Shown: positions 1 through 8,600 of the stretch, piece by piece
How the letters are laid out: the number at the start of each line of letters is the position of its first letter
How positions within the stretch are numbered: position 1 is the first letter of the stretch
Source of the DNA: Candidatus Woesearchaeota archaeon
GTDB taxonomy: Archaea > Nanobdellota > Nanobdellia > Woesearchaeales > GW2011-AR9
NCBI GenBank assembly: GCA_013204355.1
Contig: JABMOA010000039.1
Coordinates: 1-34,668 of the forward strand
Length of the DNA: 34,668 nucleotides
Direction of reading: 5' to 3'
Notes under the pieces: generated by a model
Told to the model about the DNA's origin: nothing
What the model saw: the letters and a program-made list of their open reading frames with translations, nothing else
The model's database searches: none
Made by a program: the position numbers and the translations under genes

Positions 1-452
1 GTTGCGTTTGTACCTTTTAACTTGTGAACGAGACCTGGAAACTGTTCAGGTTCGTATTCTGTGTTAGGTAATTTTACTCCTAAGACATTTAAGTTAAGAT
101 CCATACCAATACTTCCTGATGCAACGATGTTTTGAACGGTGATTTCAGGTGTAATTGTCACAATAATATTCATTTTTTTCAAACTTTTAATGATTTGAAG
201 GATACTTTTGTCAACTGCATCTAAGGTTCGTGCACCTGTACATACTACTTTTCCACTTGAGAAGATTAATGCAGATGTTTTAGGGTCTTTGATTCGTAAT
301 ACTAATCCAGGAAATTGTTCAGGGTTGTATTCTGTGTTAGGCAGAGTTGCTGCCATTTTTTCTAAAGGAATGTCTTTTTCAAGAGCTGTTGAGACTACAA
401 TGTTAACAATTTCAATACTTTTTTTTCCTTTTTTAATTTCTTTCTTTGCCAT
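1..452 (-). CDS. tbp: TATA-box binding protein (TBP), C-terminally truncated by window edge
   Basis: Reverse-complement translation from ATG at 452: MAKKEIKKGKKSIEIVNIVVSTALEKDIPLEKMAATLPNTEYNPEQFPGLVLRIKDPKTSALIFSSGKVVCTGARTLDAVDKSILQIIKSLKK...NIVASGSIGMDLNLNVLGVKLPNTEYEPEQFPGLVHKLKGTNA; two TBP repeats (NTEYxPEQFPGLV). No stop inside window, so absent from the ORF track. Confidence 0.95.
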   Translation of the reverse strand, partial: MAKKEIKKGKKSIEIVNIVVSTALEKDIPLEKMAATLPNTEYNPEQFPGLVLRIKDPKTSALIFSSGKVVCTGARTLDAVDKSILQIIKSLKKMNIIVTITPEITVQNIVASGSIGMDLNLNVLGVKLPNTEYEPEQFPGLVHKLKGTNA

Positions 453-475
453 AATAATAACCCCCTGTTATCAAT

Positions 476-543
476 CCTTTATAAATAGACCAAGACTATA
501 TAAAGATTACCTTTATAAATGAAGTATTTTGGCCTTTATATAT
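476..543. promoter_or_regulatory. Divergent promoter region with three CCTTTATA-type TATA elements between tbp and the ThiI-like gene
   Basis: CCTTTATAAAT at 476-486 and 510-520 (identical 11-mers), CCTTTATATAT at 533-543. Confidence 0.55.
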
Positions 544-609
544 TAGGTATATACTTCTCCTCTTATTTAGGCAGAAGCTTTTTAAAGAACATATTCTCTA
601 GTTATTATA

Positions 610-1431
610 ATGGATTATTCACATATTTTATTACGGTACGGTGAGATTTTTTTGAAAGGAAAGAATAAAAATTTCTTTGAAAAGAAGCTTGCGCAGAACA
701 TCAAGAAGCTTGTTGGCGTTTCATCTGTAACAAGACTTCGTTCTAGGTTTGTATGCGAATATATTAAGAATCATCAAGATTTGAAGTGTGTTTTTGGATT
801 GACTTCCTATTCTTTAGCGGTAAGGGTTGAAAAGGACCCTGATATGATTAAGCAGAAAGTAATAGACTTTGTTAAAGATCTGAAAGGAACGTTCAAAATC
901 GCAACAAAACGGTCCGATAAACAGTTTCCTATTGGTTCTATGGATTTTAATATAGAAGTTGGTGGATATGTTGAAGAAAATACTAATTTGGCATTTAGTT
1001 TTGATAATCCTGATTATCTACTTAATATTGAAATCAATCAAGATGCGGCATATATTTTTACTGAAAGTGTTTCATGTTTTGGAGGCTTACCAACAGGCGT
1101 TGAAGGAAATGTATTATTGTTGGTTGAGAATGAAGCTTCCTTGTTAGCTGGTGTATTGTTTATGAAACGTGGTACCAACATATTTCCAATTGCATCTGAA
1201 GAAAAAGATATTTCCTTGTTGCAACAGTATAGTCCAATGGCGTTGAATTTGGTTGTGGTTAAGGATGTTGATACATTTGCAGCTGAAAAGGAGATGGATA
1301 TTTTAGTAAGTGGTCAGAATTTTGAAAGGTTGAAAAAATATGATACTAAAATGTTAGTATTGAGACCATTGATTGGGTTTAGTGAAGAAGAGATTATTGA
1401 GATGTTGGATATGTATTCTAATTCCCAATAA
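610..1431 (+). CDS. ThiI-like THUMP-domain protein with degenerate PP-loop
   Basis: N-terminus MDYSHILLRYGEIFLKGKNKNFFEKKL is typical of ThiI (NFLD/THUMP); GGLPTGVEGNVLLLVENEASLLAGVLFMKRG aligns by eye with the ThiI GGLPxGxxGxVLxLxSGGxDSxVAxxLxMKRG block. Confidence 0.8.
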   Translation: MDYSHILLRYGEIFLKGKNKNFFEKKLAQNIKKLVGVSSVTRLRSRFVCEYIKNHQDLKCVFGLTSYSLAVRVEKDPDMIKQKVIDFVKDLKGTFKIATKRSDKQFPIGSMDFNIEVGGYVEENTNLAFSFDNPDYLLNIEINQDAAYIFTESVSCFGGLPTGVEGNVLLLVENEASLLAGVLFMKRGTNIFPIASEEKDISLLQQYSPMALNLVVVKDVDTFAAEKEMDILVSGQNFERLKKYDTKMLVLRPLIGFSEEEIIEMLDMYSNSQ

Positions 1432-2350
1432 ATCTACTATAAATAGAAACTGCTTCTTCTTCAGAACTTGCTTTAATTAATGCACGTCCATCTTTGAATA
1501 AAAGGAATTTGTCTGTTTGAATTGTTTCTCCATCGTATGTTCCTTGGATTCGTGAGTTTACTTCATCAAAATTAATGTTGCCAGAAACTTGGTATCTTCC
1601 TGATCCACAGAATTTAACAGTTCTGATGTCTTCCTTTTGATCTAAGAATAAATACATTTCATTACATGTTGGACATTTTTCTTTTCTTTTAACAGTTAAT
1701 TTTCTGAAGTCTTGATTCCATACATCATAATGATACAATAATGGTTCAACCGTTTTTTGTAATAATATTTTTAGTGCTAAACTTGTTTGTAATGCTCCGA
1801 TGGATGTTGTTGCAACATTTAGAACACCCACAGTATCACAGGTTTCTAAACTTACATTTTCTGTGAAACATTGTAAACATGGTCCATCTGGAAAGATTGG
1901 CATGGCATAGCCATGTGTTTTGATTGCTGCGCCATAAATCCATGTGATTTTGTTTTTTCTACAATAATCATTTACTAAGAATCGCGTTTTCATGTTATCG
2001 GTGCAATCTAATAGAATGTTTGCTTCTTTGATTACAGAAATATTTTCACTGTTAAGATGAATTGCATGTGTTTTGACTTTGACATCTAAATTAATTTGTG
2101 CAATTTTTTCTTTTGCCACAACTGCTTTACTTCGTCCAACATCTGCTTCATCAAATAATGTTTGTCTTTGTAAATTGGATAATTCAATCACATCTCTATC
2201 TATTAAAATTAATTTTCCAACACCAGATCTTGCTAATAGTTCTGTAGTAACTGTCCCTAATGCGCCAACGCCAATGATTGCAATTGTTGCGTTTTTTAGT
2301 TTGTTTTGTCCTTCTTGTCCTATGATTAATTCTTGTCTGTTATATCTCAT
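1418..2350 (-). CDS. E1-like ubiquitin/sulfur-carrier activating enzyme (UbaA/MoeB/ThiF family)
   Basis: IGVGALGTVTTELLARSGVGKLILIDRDVIELSNLQRQTLF Rossmann/adenylation motif; zinc Cys pairs GPCLQC and KCPTC; candidate catalytic Cys in LETCDTVGVLNV. Confidence 0.9.
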   Translation of the reverse strand: MRYNRQELIIGQEGQNKLKNATIAIIGVGALGTVTTELLARSGVGKLILIDRDVIELSNLQRQTLFDEADVGRSKAVVAKEKIAQINLDVKVKTHAIHLNSENISVIKEANILLDCTDNMKTRFLVNDYCRKNKITWIYGAAIKTHGYAMPIFPDGPCLQCFTENVSLETCDTVGVLNVATTSIGALQTSLALKILLQKTVEPLLYHYDVWNQDFRKLTVKRKEKCPTCNEMYLFLDQKEDIRTVKFCGSGRYQVSGNINFDEVNSRIQGTYDGETIQTDKFLLFKDGRALIKASSEEEAVSIYSRFIGN

Positions 2351-3279
2351 TGTGTAAGGACCTCTTTCATTTCACAGGCATTACAAATGATTTTATTAGA
2401 AGGTTCTTGACATGTTTCACAGGATTTGATAGTGTCATTAGTTTCTTGGTCCTGTTGTTTTAGTAATGGGAGCATTGCAAGATATGATTTGATGATACCT
2501 TGTTTGGTTCCTCTGAAATCTTTTTCAAAATCATTTAACATCACTTGAACTTTATGTCTGAATCCTAGTTGTGAATATGGGCATTCTGTGTAATCTATTT
2601 TGAATCCTTTTAGTATTGTGTATAATCTAACTTCTTTCTCACTGCACATGTATAATGGTTTCACACGTTGTACAAAACCATCTTGTTCATGGATGCCGGA
2701 AATCGGTCCTAATCTTCCTGCAAGCGTTGTGTTTGCTTTAAACAAATTCATCATAATTGCTTGCGCTTCATCATCTAAATTATGACCTGTGATTACTTTG
2801 GTTGCACCTTCCTGTCTTGCATATTTGTTGAGGATGTATCTTCTAAAGACCCCACACACATTACATGGTTTCTTTTTTGTATCTTTGTTAATCTTAGGAT
2901 ATGCTTCATCTAATGGCGCACCAAATTCTTCTTGTGATGTGACTACTTTTAATGGGATTTCATGAGTTGCACAGAATTCTTTTAAATCTACGATTGTGTG
3001 TTGTCTGTAATTTGCAATTCCTTCATCTACACATAATGCAAATAAATGATCTGAGGGGATTTGGTAATGATCAAGATATTTTTTAGTTAAGTAAAGAACT
3101 GTAAGAGAATCCTTTCCACCAGATGCTGCAATACAAATTTTATCTTTTCGGTCTATCAAATGAAACTTGTTGATTGTTTTGAATACTTTTTCTTCAAAGT
3201 AGGAAATGAAGTGTGATTTACACAAAGATCCATGTTGTAAGGTAATGACCGCTTTACTATGACATTTTTCGCACTGCAT
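2347..3279 (-). CDS. tRNA 2-thiolation PP-loop enzyme (Ncs6/TtuA family)
   Basis: N-terminal zinc motif CEKCHSKA, PP-loop SGGKDS, PCNVCGVFRR, TGHNLDDEAQ, C-terminal zinc CETC...CNAC. Confidence 0.93.
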   Translation of the reverse strand: MQCEKCHSKAVITLQHGSLCKSHFISYFEEKVFKTINKFHLIDRKDKICIAASGGKDSLTVLYLTKKYLDHYQIPSDHLFALCVDEGIANYRQHTIVDLKEFCATHEIPLKVVTSQEEFGAPLDEAYPKINKDTKKKPCNVCGVFRRYILNKYARQEGATKVITGHNLDDEAQAIMMNLFKANTTLAGRLGPISGIHEQDGFVQRVKPLYMCSEKEVRLYTILKGFKIDYTECPYSQLGFRHKVQVMLNDFEKDFRGTKQGIIKSYLAMLPLLKQQDQETNDTIKSCETCQEPSNKIICNACEMKEVLTQ

Positions 3280-3281
3280 CC

Positions 3282-3476
3282 TTATCCTCCGGAAACAACA
3301 CTTAAGATTTCAATCGTGTCATCGTTGCTTAGAAGTTCATCTTCTGTGAGAATTTCATTGTTTCTTGTAACTAATACTGTTTCAGAATTGATATTTAAGT
3401 GTTGTAGTAGTTGTTCTACTGATCCATTAAATTCTAATGTTGAGTTTGTTCTATTTTTTTCGTTAAATACATTCAC
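3282..3476 (-). CDS. Ubiquitin-like small sulfur carrier (SAMP/MoaD/ThiS fold)
   Basis: 64-69 aa, beta-grasp-like, C-terminal VVSGG diglycine. GTG at 3476 preferred over the track's TTG at 3491 because GGAG lies about 9 nt upstream of the GTG. Confidence 0.85.
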   Translation of the reverse strand: MNVFNEKNRTNSTLEFNGSVEQLLQHLNINSETVLVTRNNEILTEDELLSNDDTIEILSVVSGG

Positions 3477-3494
3477 TTTTGGACACTCCAAAAA

Positions 3495-3659
3495 TTAATG
3501 TAAAAAAATCTTTGATTTTTGCTTATGTTCATTCTTATCTCCCCTTCGTCCTCTAACAGGGCAAAGGTTTGTAATTGGTATTAAGTTTCGTTCCATATGA
3601 GCAGGGCACGGCACTTTAGGATTTTGTAAACAAAATGTGCCTCCATTGGCGCTGCTCAT
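3495..3659 (-). CDS. Possible 54-aa Cys-containing microprotein preceding the thiolation genes
   Basis: Open frame ATG..TAA: MSSANGGTFCLQNPKVPCPAHMERNLIPITNLCPVRGRRGDKNEHKQKSKIFLH; just upstream of the sulfur carrier. Competes with an RNA-structure interpretation of the same DNA. Confidence 0.3.
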   Translation of the reverse strand: MSSANGGTFCLQNPKVPCPAHMERNLIPITNLCPVRGRRGDKNEHKQKSKIFLH

Positions 3660-3675
3660 CCACTTAACTTAATAC
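3578..3675 (-). ncRNA. Candidate structured RNA / 5' leader element with nested stems
   Basis: Nested perfect complementary arms: 3578-3587 GTATTAAGTT / 3666-3675 AACTTAATAC; 3597-3604 ATGAGCAG / 3652-3659 CTGCTCAT; 3610-3614 GGCAC / 3637-3641 GTGCC; 3621-3626 ATTTTG / 3631-3636 CAAAAT. A minus-strand TATA-like CTTTATAAAAA lies about 25-30 nt upstream of 3675. Confidence 0.45.
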
Positions 3676-3726
3676 GAGTTATTTGTTGTTGTTTTTTATA
3701 AAGATTAGGGTGATTTTTGTTGAATT

Positions 3727-3789
3727 CACTGGACAAGCCTTTTTAGGTTTATTTGTGTTTAATTTATGTGCCACACCCCACTGGACAAG
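3727..3789. repeat. 11-bp direct repeat CACTGGACAAG upstream of the BRO-like gene
   Basis: Identical copies at 3727-3737 and 3779-3789, 52-bp period. Confidence 0.6.
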
Positions 3790-3830
3790 TACGCGTAGAA
3801 TATTTAAAGGAGTAAATCCTTGAGAATGAT

Positions 3831-4718
3831 ATGGAAAAAGAAAATGCACTTGTTGTATTTGAAGATAAGGGAATACGAAGGCTTTGGCATAATGAAGAAT
3901 GGTATTATTCAGTTGTTGATGTTGTGGCCGTTTTAACAAAAAGTGATCGTCCACGTAAATATTGGTCTGATTTAAAGTTAAAAATGAAAGATTATGAGGG
4001 TTTTGAAGTGTCCGTTAAAATCGGACAGTTGAAATTAATAGCACCAGATGGGAAATTACGTGAAACTGATTGTGCTAATGTTGAAACCTTATTTAGAGTT
4101 ATTCAATCAATACCTTCTCCTAACGCAAATAAATTCAAATTATGGCTTGCAAGGGTTGGATATGAACGAGTTCAAGAAATTGAAAATCCTGAACTTACGC
4201 AAAGACGTATGAAAGAACTTTACAAAGCAAAAGGTTATTCTGATGATTGGATTGAAAAAAGAGTTCGTGGAATTGTAATAAGGGATGAATTAACAGATGA
4301 GTGGAAAAATAGGGGTGTAAATACCAATAAAGAATTTGCGATTCTTACAGCAGAAATCTCTAAAGCTACATTTGATATGACACCAAGTGAATATAAACAA
4401 CATAAAGGGCTAAAACGAGAAAATTTACGAGACCACATGAATGATTTAGAATTAATTTTTTCCATGTTGGGTGAAAGAGTATCTACTGAAATTACAAAGA
4501 ATGAAAATGCACAAGGTTATCACGAAGTTGAAGGCGCTGCAAAAAGAGGAGGAAGGGTTGCAGGTAATGCAAGGAAAGAAACAGAAAAAGAATTGGGATG
4601 CCCCATTACTTCACAAGATAATTTTCTCAATAGTCCGGAAAAAAATAAATTTTTAATTTCTAGTCATACCAAAAATAACATAAAAAAGAAAAGATTACTT
4701 AAAAATGAAAAGTCTTGA
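3831..4718 (+). CDS. BRO-N / DinD-like (phage antirepressor-type) protein
   Basis: IRRLWHNEEWYYSVVDVVAVLTKSDRPRKYWSDLK...; ELTQRRMKELYKAKGYSDDWIEKRVRGIVIRDELTDEWKNRGV; matches the DNA-damage-inducible protein D pattern. Confidence 0.85.
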   Translation: MEKENALVVFEDKGIRRLWHNEEWYYSVVDVVAVLTKSDRPRKYWSDLKLKMKDYEGFEVSVKIGQLKLIAPDGKLRETDCANVETLFRVIQSIPSPNANKFKLWLARVGYERVQEIENPELTQRRMKELYKAKGYSDDWIEKRVRGIVIRDELTDEWKNRGVNTNKEFAILTAEISKATFDMTPSEYKQHKGLKRENLRDHMNDLELIFSMLGERVSTEITKNENAQGYHEVEGAAKRGGRVAGNARKETEKELGCPITSQDNFLNSPEKNKFLISSHTKNNIKKKRLLKNEKS

Positions 4719-5118
4719 TCAAGAAGAATATTACTTTCTTCGTGAAAAATTGGAACTAGTGGAAGAAGGATTAAGAGGATTTTGTGATAATGTTGACTGT
4801 GATAAATATGGTTACAAAGACTTGTTAAAAATTAAATACAAACCTGTTCTTGAGCACAATTTTTCTTGTATACCTAAATTAAAAAAAGAAAAACATACTT
4901 TATTACGTTTATTTTCCAAGAAAAGTTTTCAAAAATATCGTTATAAAAAATGTAATATTTGTAAAGAAAGGCTTGATGAATTAGGAAAGGAATATTATGT
5001 CGTTGGGTTTACAAAATTACTTAAAGAAAAGAAAGTTTATCAATATGAAAGTGTTTGCGTTCATAAAAAATGCAGTCAAAAAGTCAAACCTCCCAAAGGT
5101 TGGGAAAAATTAAATTAA
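4705..5118 (+). CDS. Hypothetical protein with possible zinc-binding Cys pairs
   Basis: 137 aa, CNICKERLDELGKEYYVVG and CVHKKC; start overlaps the BRO-like stop by 14 bp. Confidence 0.65.
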   Translation: MKSLDQEEYYFLREKLELVEEGLRGFCDNVDCDKYGYKDLLKIKYKPVLEHNFSCIPKLKKEKHTLLRLFSKKSFQKYRYKKCNICKERLDELGKEYYVVGFTKLLKEKKVYQYESVCVHKKCSQKVKPPKGWEKLN

Positions 5119-5119
5119 A

Positions 5120-5632
5120 ATGGATAACATCATCTTATTAAAAAAAACAAAAGAACTTGAAGATTTATGTAGAAGTTTAGGTTTTGAAAAAACGTTGTTC
5201 TTAGATGATGTGAAAGTAATTGAAGCTAAAACAAATAAGGATTTGTTGAAGAAATATTCCCAATTTACCATTGTCAAACCTATTACAGAAGATTTATTAC
5301 GGTTTGCTCTTGAGAAAACAAAGATTAATTTAGTGTATGGTATGGAATTTCTCCATCCAAAAGATTCTGTTCACTATGTGCGTGGCGGATTAGATCAAAT
5401 TATATGTAAAATTGCTGCTGAGAAAGGAAAGATTATTGGATTCTCGTTTTCAGATATCTTGCATGCCAAGAATCAGCCGAAACTCTTGGGTCGGATGAGA
5501 GCTAATCTTAGATTATGTAAAAAGTATAACGTTCATATATTATTTGGCAATTTTTCTACATGTAAAGAAGATATTCGTTCTAAGAAAGATCTTGTTGCAT
5601 TCTTGAGGACGTTAAGAAAGATAAAGAAATGA
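5120..5632 (+). CDS. rnp3: Ribonuclease P protein component 3 (p30/Rpp30 family)
   Basis: NLVYGMEFLHPKDSVHYVRGGLDQIICKIAAEKGKIIGFSFSDIL..., size and motifs of archaeal RNase P p30. Confidence 0.85.
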   Translation: MDNIILLKKTKELEDLCRSLGFEKTLFLDDVKVIEAKTNKDLLKKYSQFTIVKPITEDLLRFALEKTKINLVYGMEFLHPKDSVHYVRGGLDQIICKIAAEKGKIIGFSFSDILHAKNQPKLLGRMRANLRLCKKYNVHILFGNFSTCKEDIRSKKDLVAFLRTLRKIKK

Positions 5633-5660
5633 ATACATTTAACCCTATTTTACAGCAAGA

Positions 5661-5668
5661 TTTATAAG
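5661..5668 (+). promoter_or_regulatory. TATA box for the giant gene at 5699
   Basis: TTTATAAG 38 nt upstream of the ATG. Confidence 0.5.
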
Positions 5669-5698
5669 TTCATTTTATTTCTTAGATAGAAGTAGATT

Positions 5699-8600
5699 AT
5701 GAAAAAAAGAGGATTGATGTTAGTTGTACTTTTAGTTCTGTCTATATTTTATAGTGCGATGGTTCTGGGTGAGACAAATAAAACAGATGTTAAATTAGAA
5801 AAGTATACTGAATATAAAGCAATTGCTATTAAAAATAATTGTGATGATAAAGAAGAGTGTGAAAAAAAAGAAACACATGTTAATAAGTATTGTGCAGAAT
5901 CAAGTTCTGAGAGTTGTGGTTTTGGTGATGAATGTGATGATGTTGAGATCGGCTGGCCGGATAGTGGACAAAGCTGTATTATTTATTCTTATGAATTGGA
6001 TGGTGGAGGGGATGATGAATGTGTAAGTGCTACTGTACTTACTGGACTTAATGTAAATGAACAATACACTTCTCTTGGAGAAAAAAAAGATATATTAAGT
6101 ACTGATTTTGATGATTTTGTAGATGGGGGGACCAGTAGTGCAGTTCTGGCAGGTGCTGGTGCTGGTGCTGGAATAGGTTCAGTTTTTCCGGTAATAGGGA
6201 CTTTGATAGGTGCTGCAGTTGGTGCTGTAGTGGGTTTGGTTACAAGTATTGCATTAAATATATTTGGAGGTAATGCGGATGCAAAGACTGCTCTTCAATA
6301 TGCTCCTTTTAATTTTAAAGATCAAAATGGAGTTCTTTGTGGAAGTAATAAAAAATGGGTACAATGTGATGAAGGACATAAAGATGCTCTTTACTGGGTC
6401 AATTTTGAAATTCCTATTGAATTAGATGATGGGACTCAACTGAAAAAAACAATCCCTACTCTTCTTTATGAATGTAAGGATTTAGGAAATAATGAAGGAT
6501 TCACCTGGCAAATAAAAGAAGATAGAGATAATGACAAAGATGGATGGACAAAGGCTCAAGGAGATTGTAGTGATTATGGGTATCTAGACCCTTATTTAGG
6601 TTGTCCTGTCTTATCTGAAGAAGATTATCAAGGTCAAACAAAAGAATTTATTCGTGGAAAAGTTAAAGATTTATGTGGTGACCCTGAGTTCTCTTTTTGT
6701 TCAATGTGTACAAATCCTGGAGCAAATGAAATTTGTGGCGATAAAATTAATAATGATTGTAAAGCCCCTTCTGGAGTTATTGATGTTTTTAATTTCCTAG
6801 AAGGAGAAACCAACGACGATTGTAATCTTAATCAAGATGCATGTCGTCAAGATAAAAATCAAAATAATTTTGTAAATGAAAAATTATCTTATGAATCTGG
6901 GTCTAAAGGTTCAAGTACAGGGTTCTGTTGTGGAGCTGGTGGACTTGATGATGTAGGAAAATCTTGGTCTAATGACGATGGTGGTTTTGTGTGTATTAAT
7001 AATGATCCAACTCTTATTGGTGGTGTGAAACTTAGTGATCAATTATGTCCTTCTGGAGAAAATTGGTGTTTAATTTCTGCAACACAAAATCCATTTAAAG
7101 TATTTACAATTAATAAACCTGGTGAGGAAGCCTATGATATTGTGTCAAACAGCGAAGGATGGTATCAATGTAAAGATAATGTTCAAAATTTAGAAGCACC
7201 ATCTTTAAATGTGGAAAATCAAAAATTTTCAAACAGATTTCAATGTTATAAAGAAGGAGATAGATGGAGTTGGGCCGAATGTTTTGGTGAAGGTTCGCCT
7301 AAGAAAAATGATAATGTTAAAGGAAGATATACTGGTCAATCTTTATACACACTTCCTTTAATCAAAGGAAAAGAAAATGAACAAGGTCAAAATATTTTAA
7401 AAGGTGATGGTGTTACAATTGATGTTCAATCTAATTTTAAAGATTGGTATGGTGCAGATACAACATTAGATTTTGAAGGTTACGATTCTTTAGAATTTTT
7501 TGTAAAATATGAAAACCCAGACAATTTAAAATTGCCTGCTGGTCTCACCTTAGAAATATTTGGGCCACAAAATAAAAAATATTATTCTTCTGGTGTTTTA
7601 GGATTTGCGCAAAACGGATTCTTTAGTGAAAATTCTTCTATGCATATTAAAGTTCCAATTCAACCTTACAAAGGTGTCAAAACAATTTCCTTGAAAACCT
7701 TGAATCAACAAAATGCATTTGAATTACAAGGTATGTTTTTAAGTAAAGGTGAAACACAATTTTGTTCAGGGATTGATGATCGTGAACAATCCAATTGGTT
7801 AGAAAATTTAGACCAAGGAGATGCAGAAACATTTTTTGCAACAAGCGAATCATTGTGTAAATCATTATATGGAGATAATGCATGGTTAGGAAATGATGAA
7901 TCCGTAGATATTGAAACAGCTAATTGTTGTGGAAATGTTGCAAACGAATATTATGATGGTGCTTCTGCAACAGAAACAGGGTGTTGGAATTCTCAACCTT
8001 TAGGAATTGGAGATACTTCCATGGACATTAAATTCACTGTAAGTTCAGCAGAAAAACAATTTGATGTGAAGTTCCCTGAAAAATCAGTGAGTTTTACATA
8101 TACTACACATACAGGAAATTATTATTTAACAGGGGAAGGAACTGCAGGCAAGATTGATCCTGAATCATTAGGTAAAGATTCCAGTGCAATTTATTGTTTG
8201 GAGAAAGATTATGGAGGGGATTGTGTAAAATGGAAAGAAGAAACAGTTACTTCAGATCCTATTACAAAAACAATTTCTTTTAAAGGTGAATCTCAGAAAG
8301 TTGAAGAAATAACAATCAATAAAGCTGAACATAGATTGACTTACATGGGCGATTTTTATGGTGAGATTACAATTAATTCAGAGGATGAAGATGTTGTATT
8401 GTCTTTCTATGCTCCATTACAAGGGGATTCTTGGGATAAGATATTACCAGTAAATGAATTAAGAAGTTTATTTGAAAACAAAGTCTACATCATGGCTGAT
8501 TATAAAACAATTGAAGCTAACGAATTAACACCCATTCAGAAAACACAAGAATTAATTTATTCATGTACCAAAGATGAATGTCTTTTCCCGCTTCCTGGAG

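Noticed and set aside
208-522. 104-aa plus-strand ORF
   Set aside because: Antisense to TBP, which is unambiguous on the minus strand.
3679-3954. 91-aa minus-strand ORF
   Set aside because: Overlaps the BRO-like start antisense and the promoter regions; no motif support.
3831-5118. Prophage or integrated element at the BRO-like gene
   Set aside because: Only one phage-type gene plus one orphan; no integrase, structural genes or att-like duplication beyond the short promoter repeats.
6165-6250. GGTGCTGGTGCTGGTGCTGG-like short tandem repeat
   Set aside because: Codon-level repetition from Gly/Ala protein sequence, not an independent DNA repeat or CRISPR.
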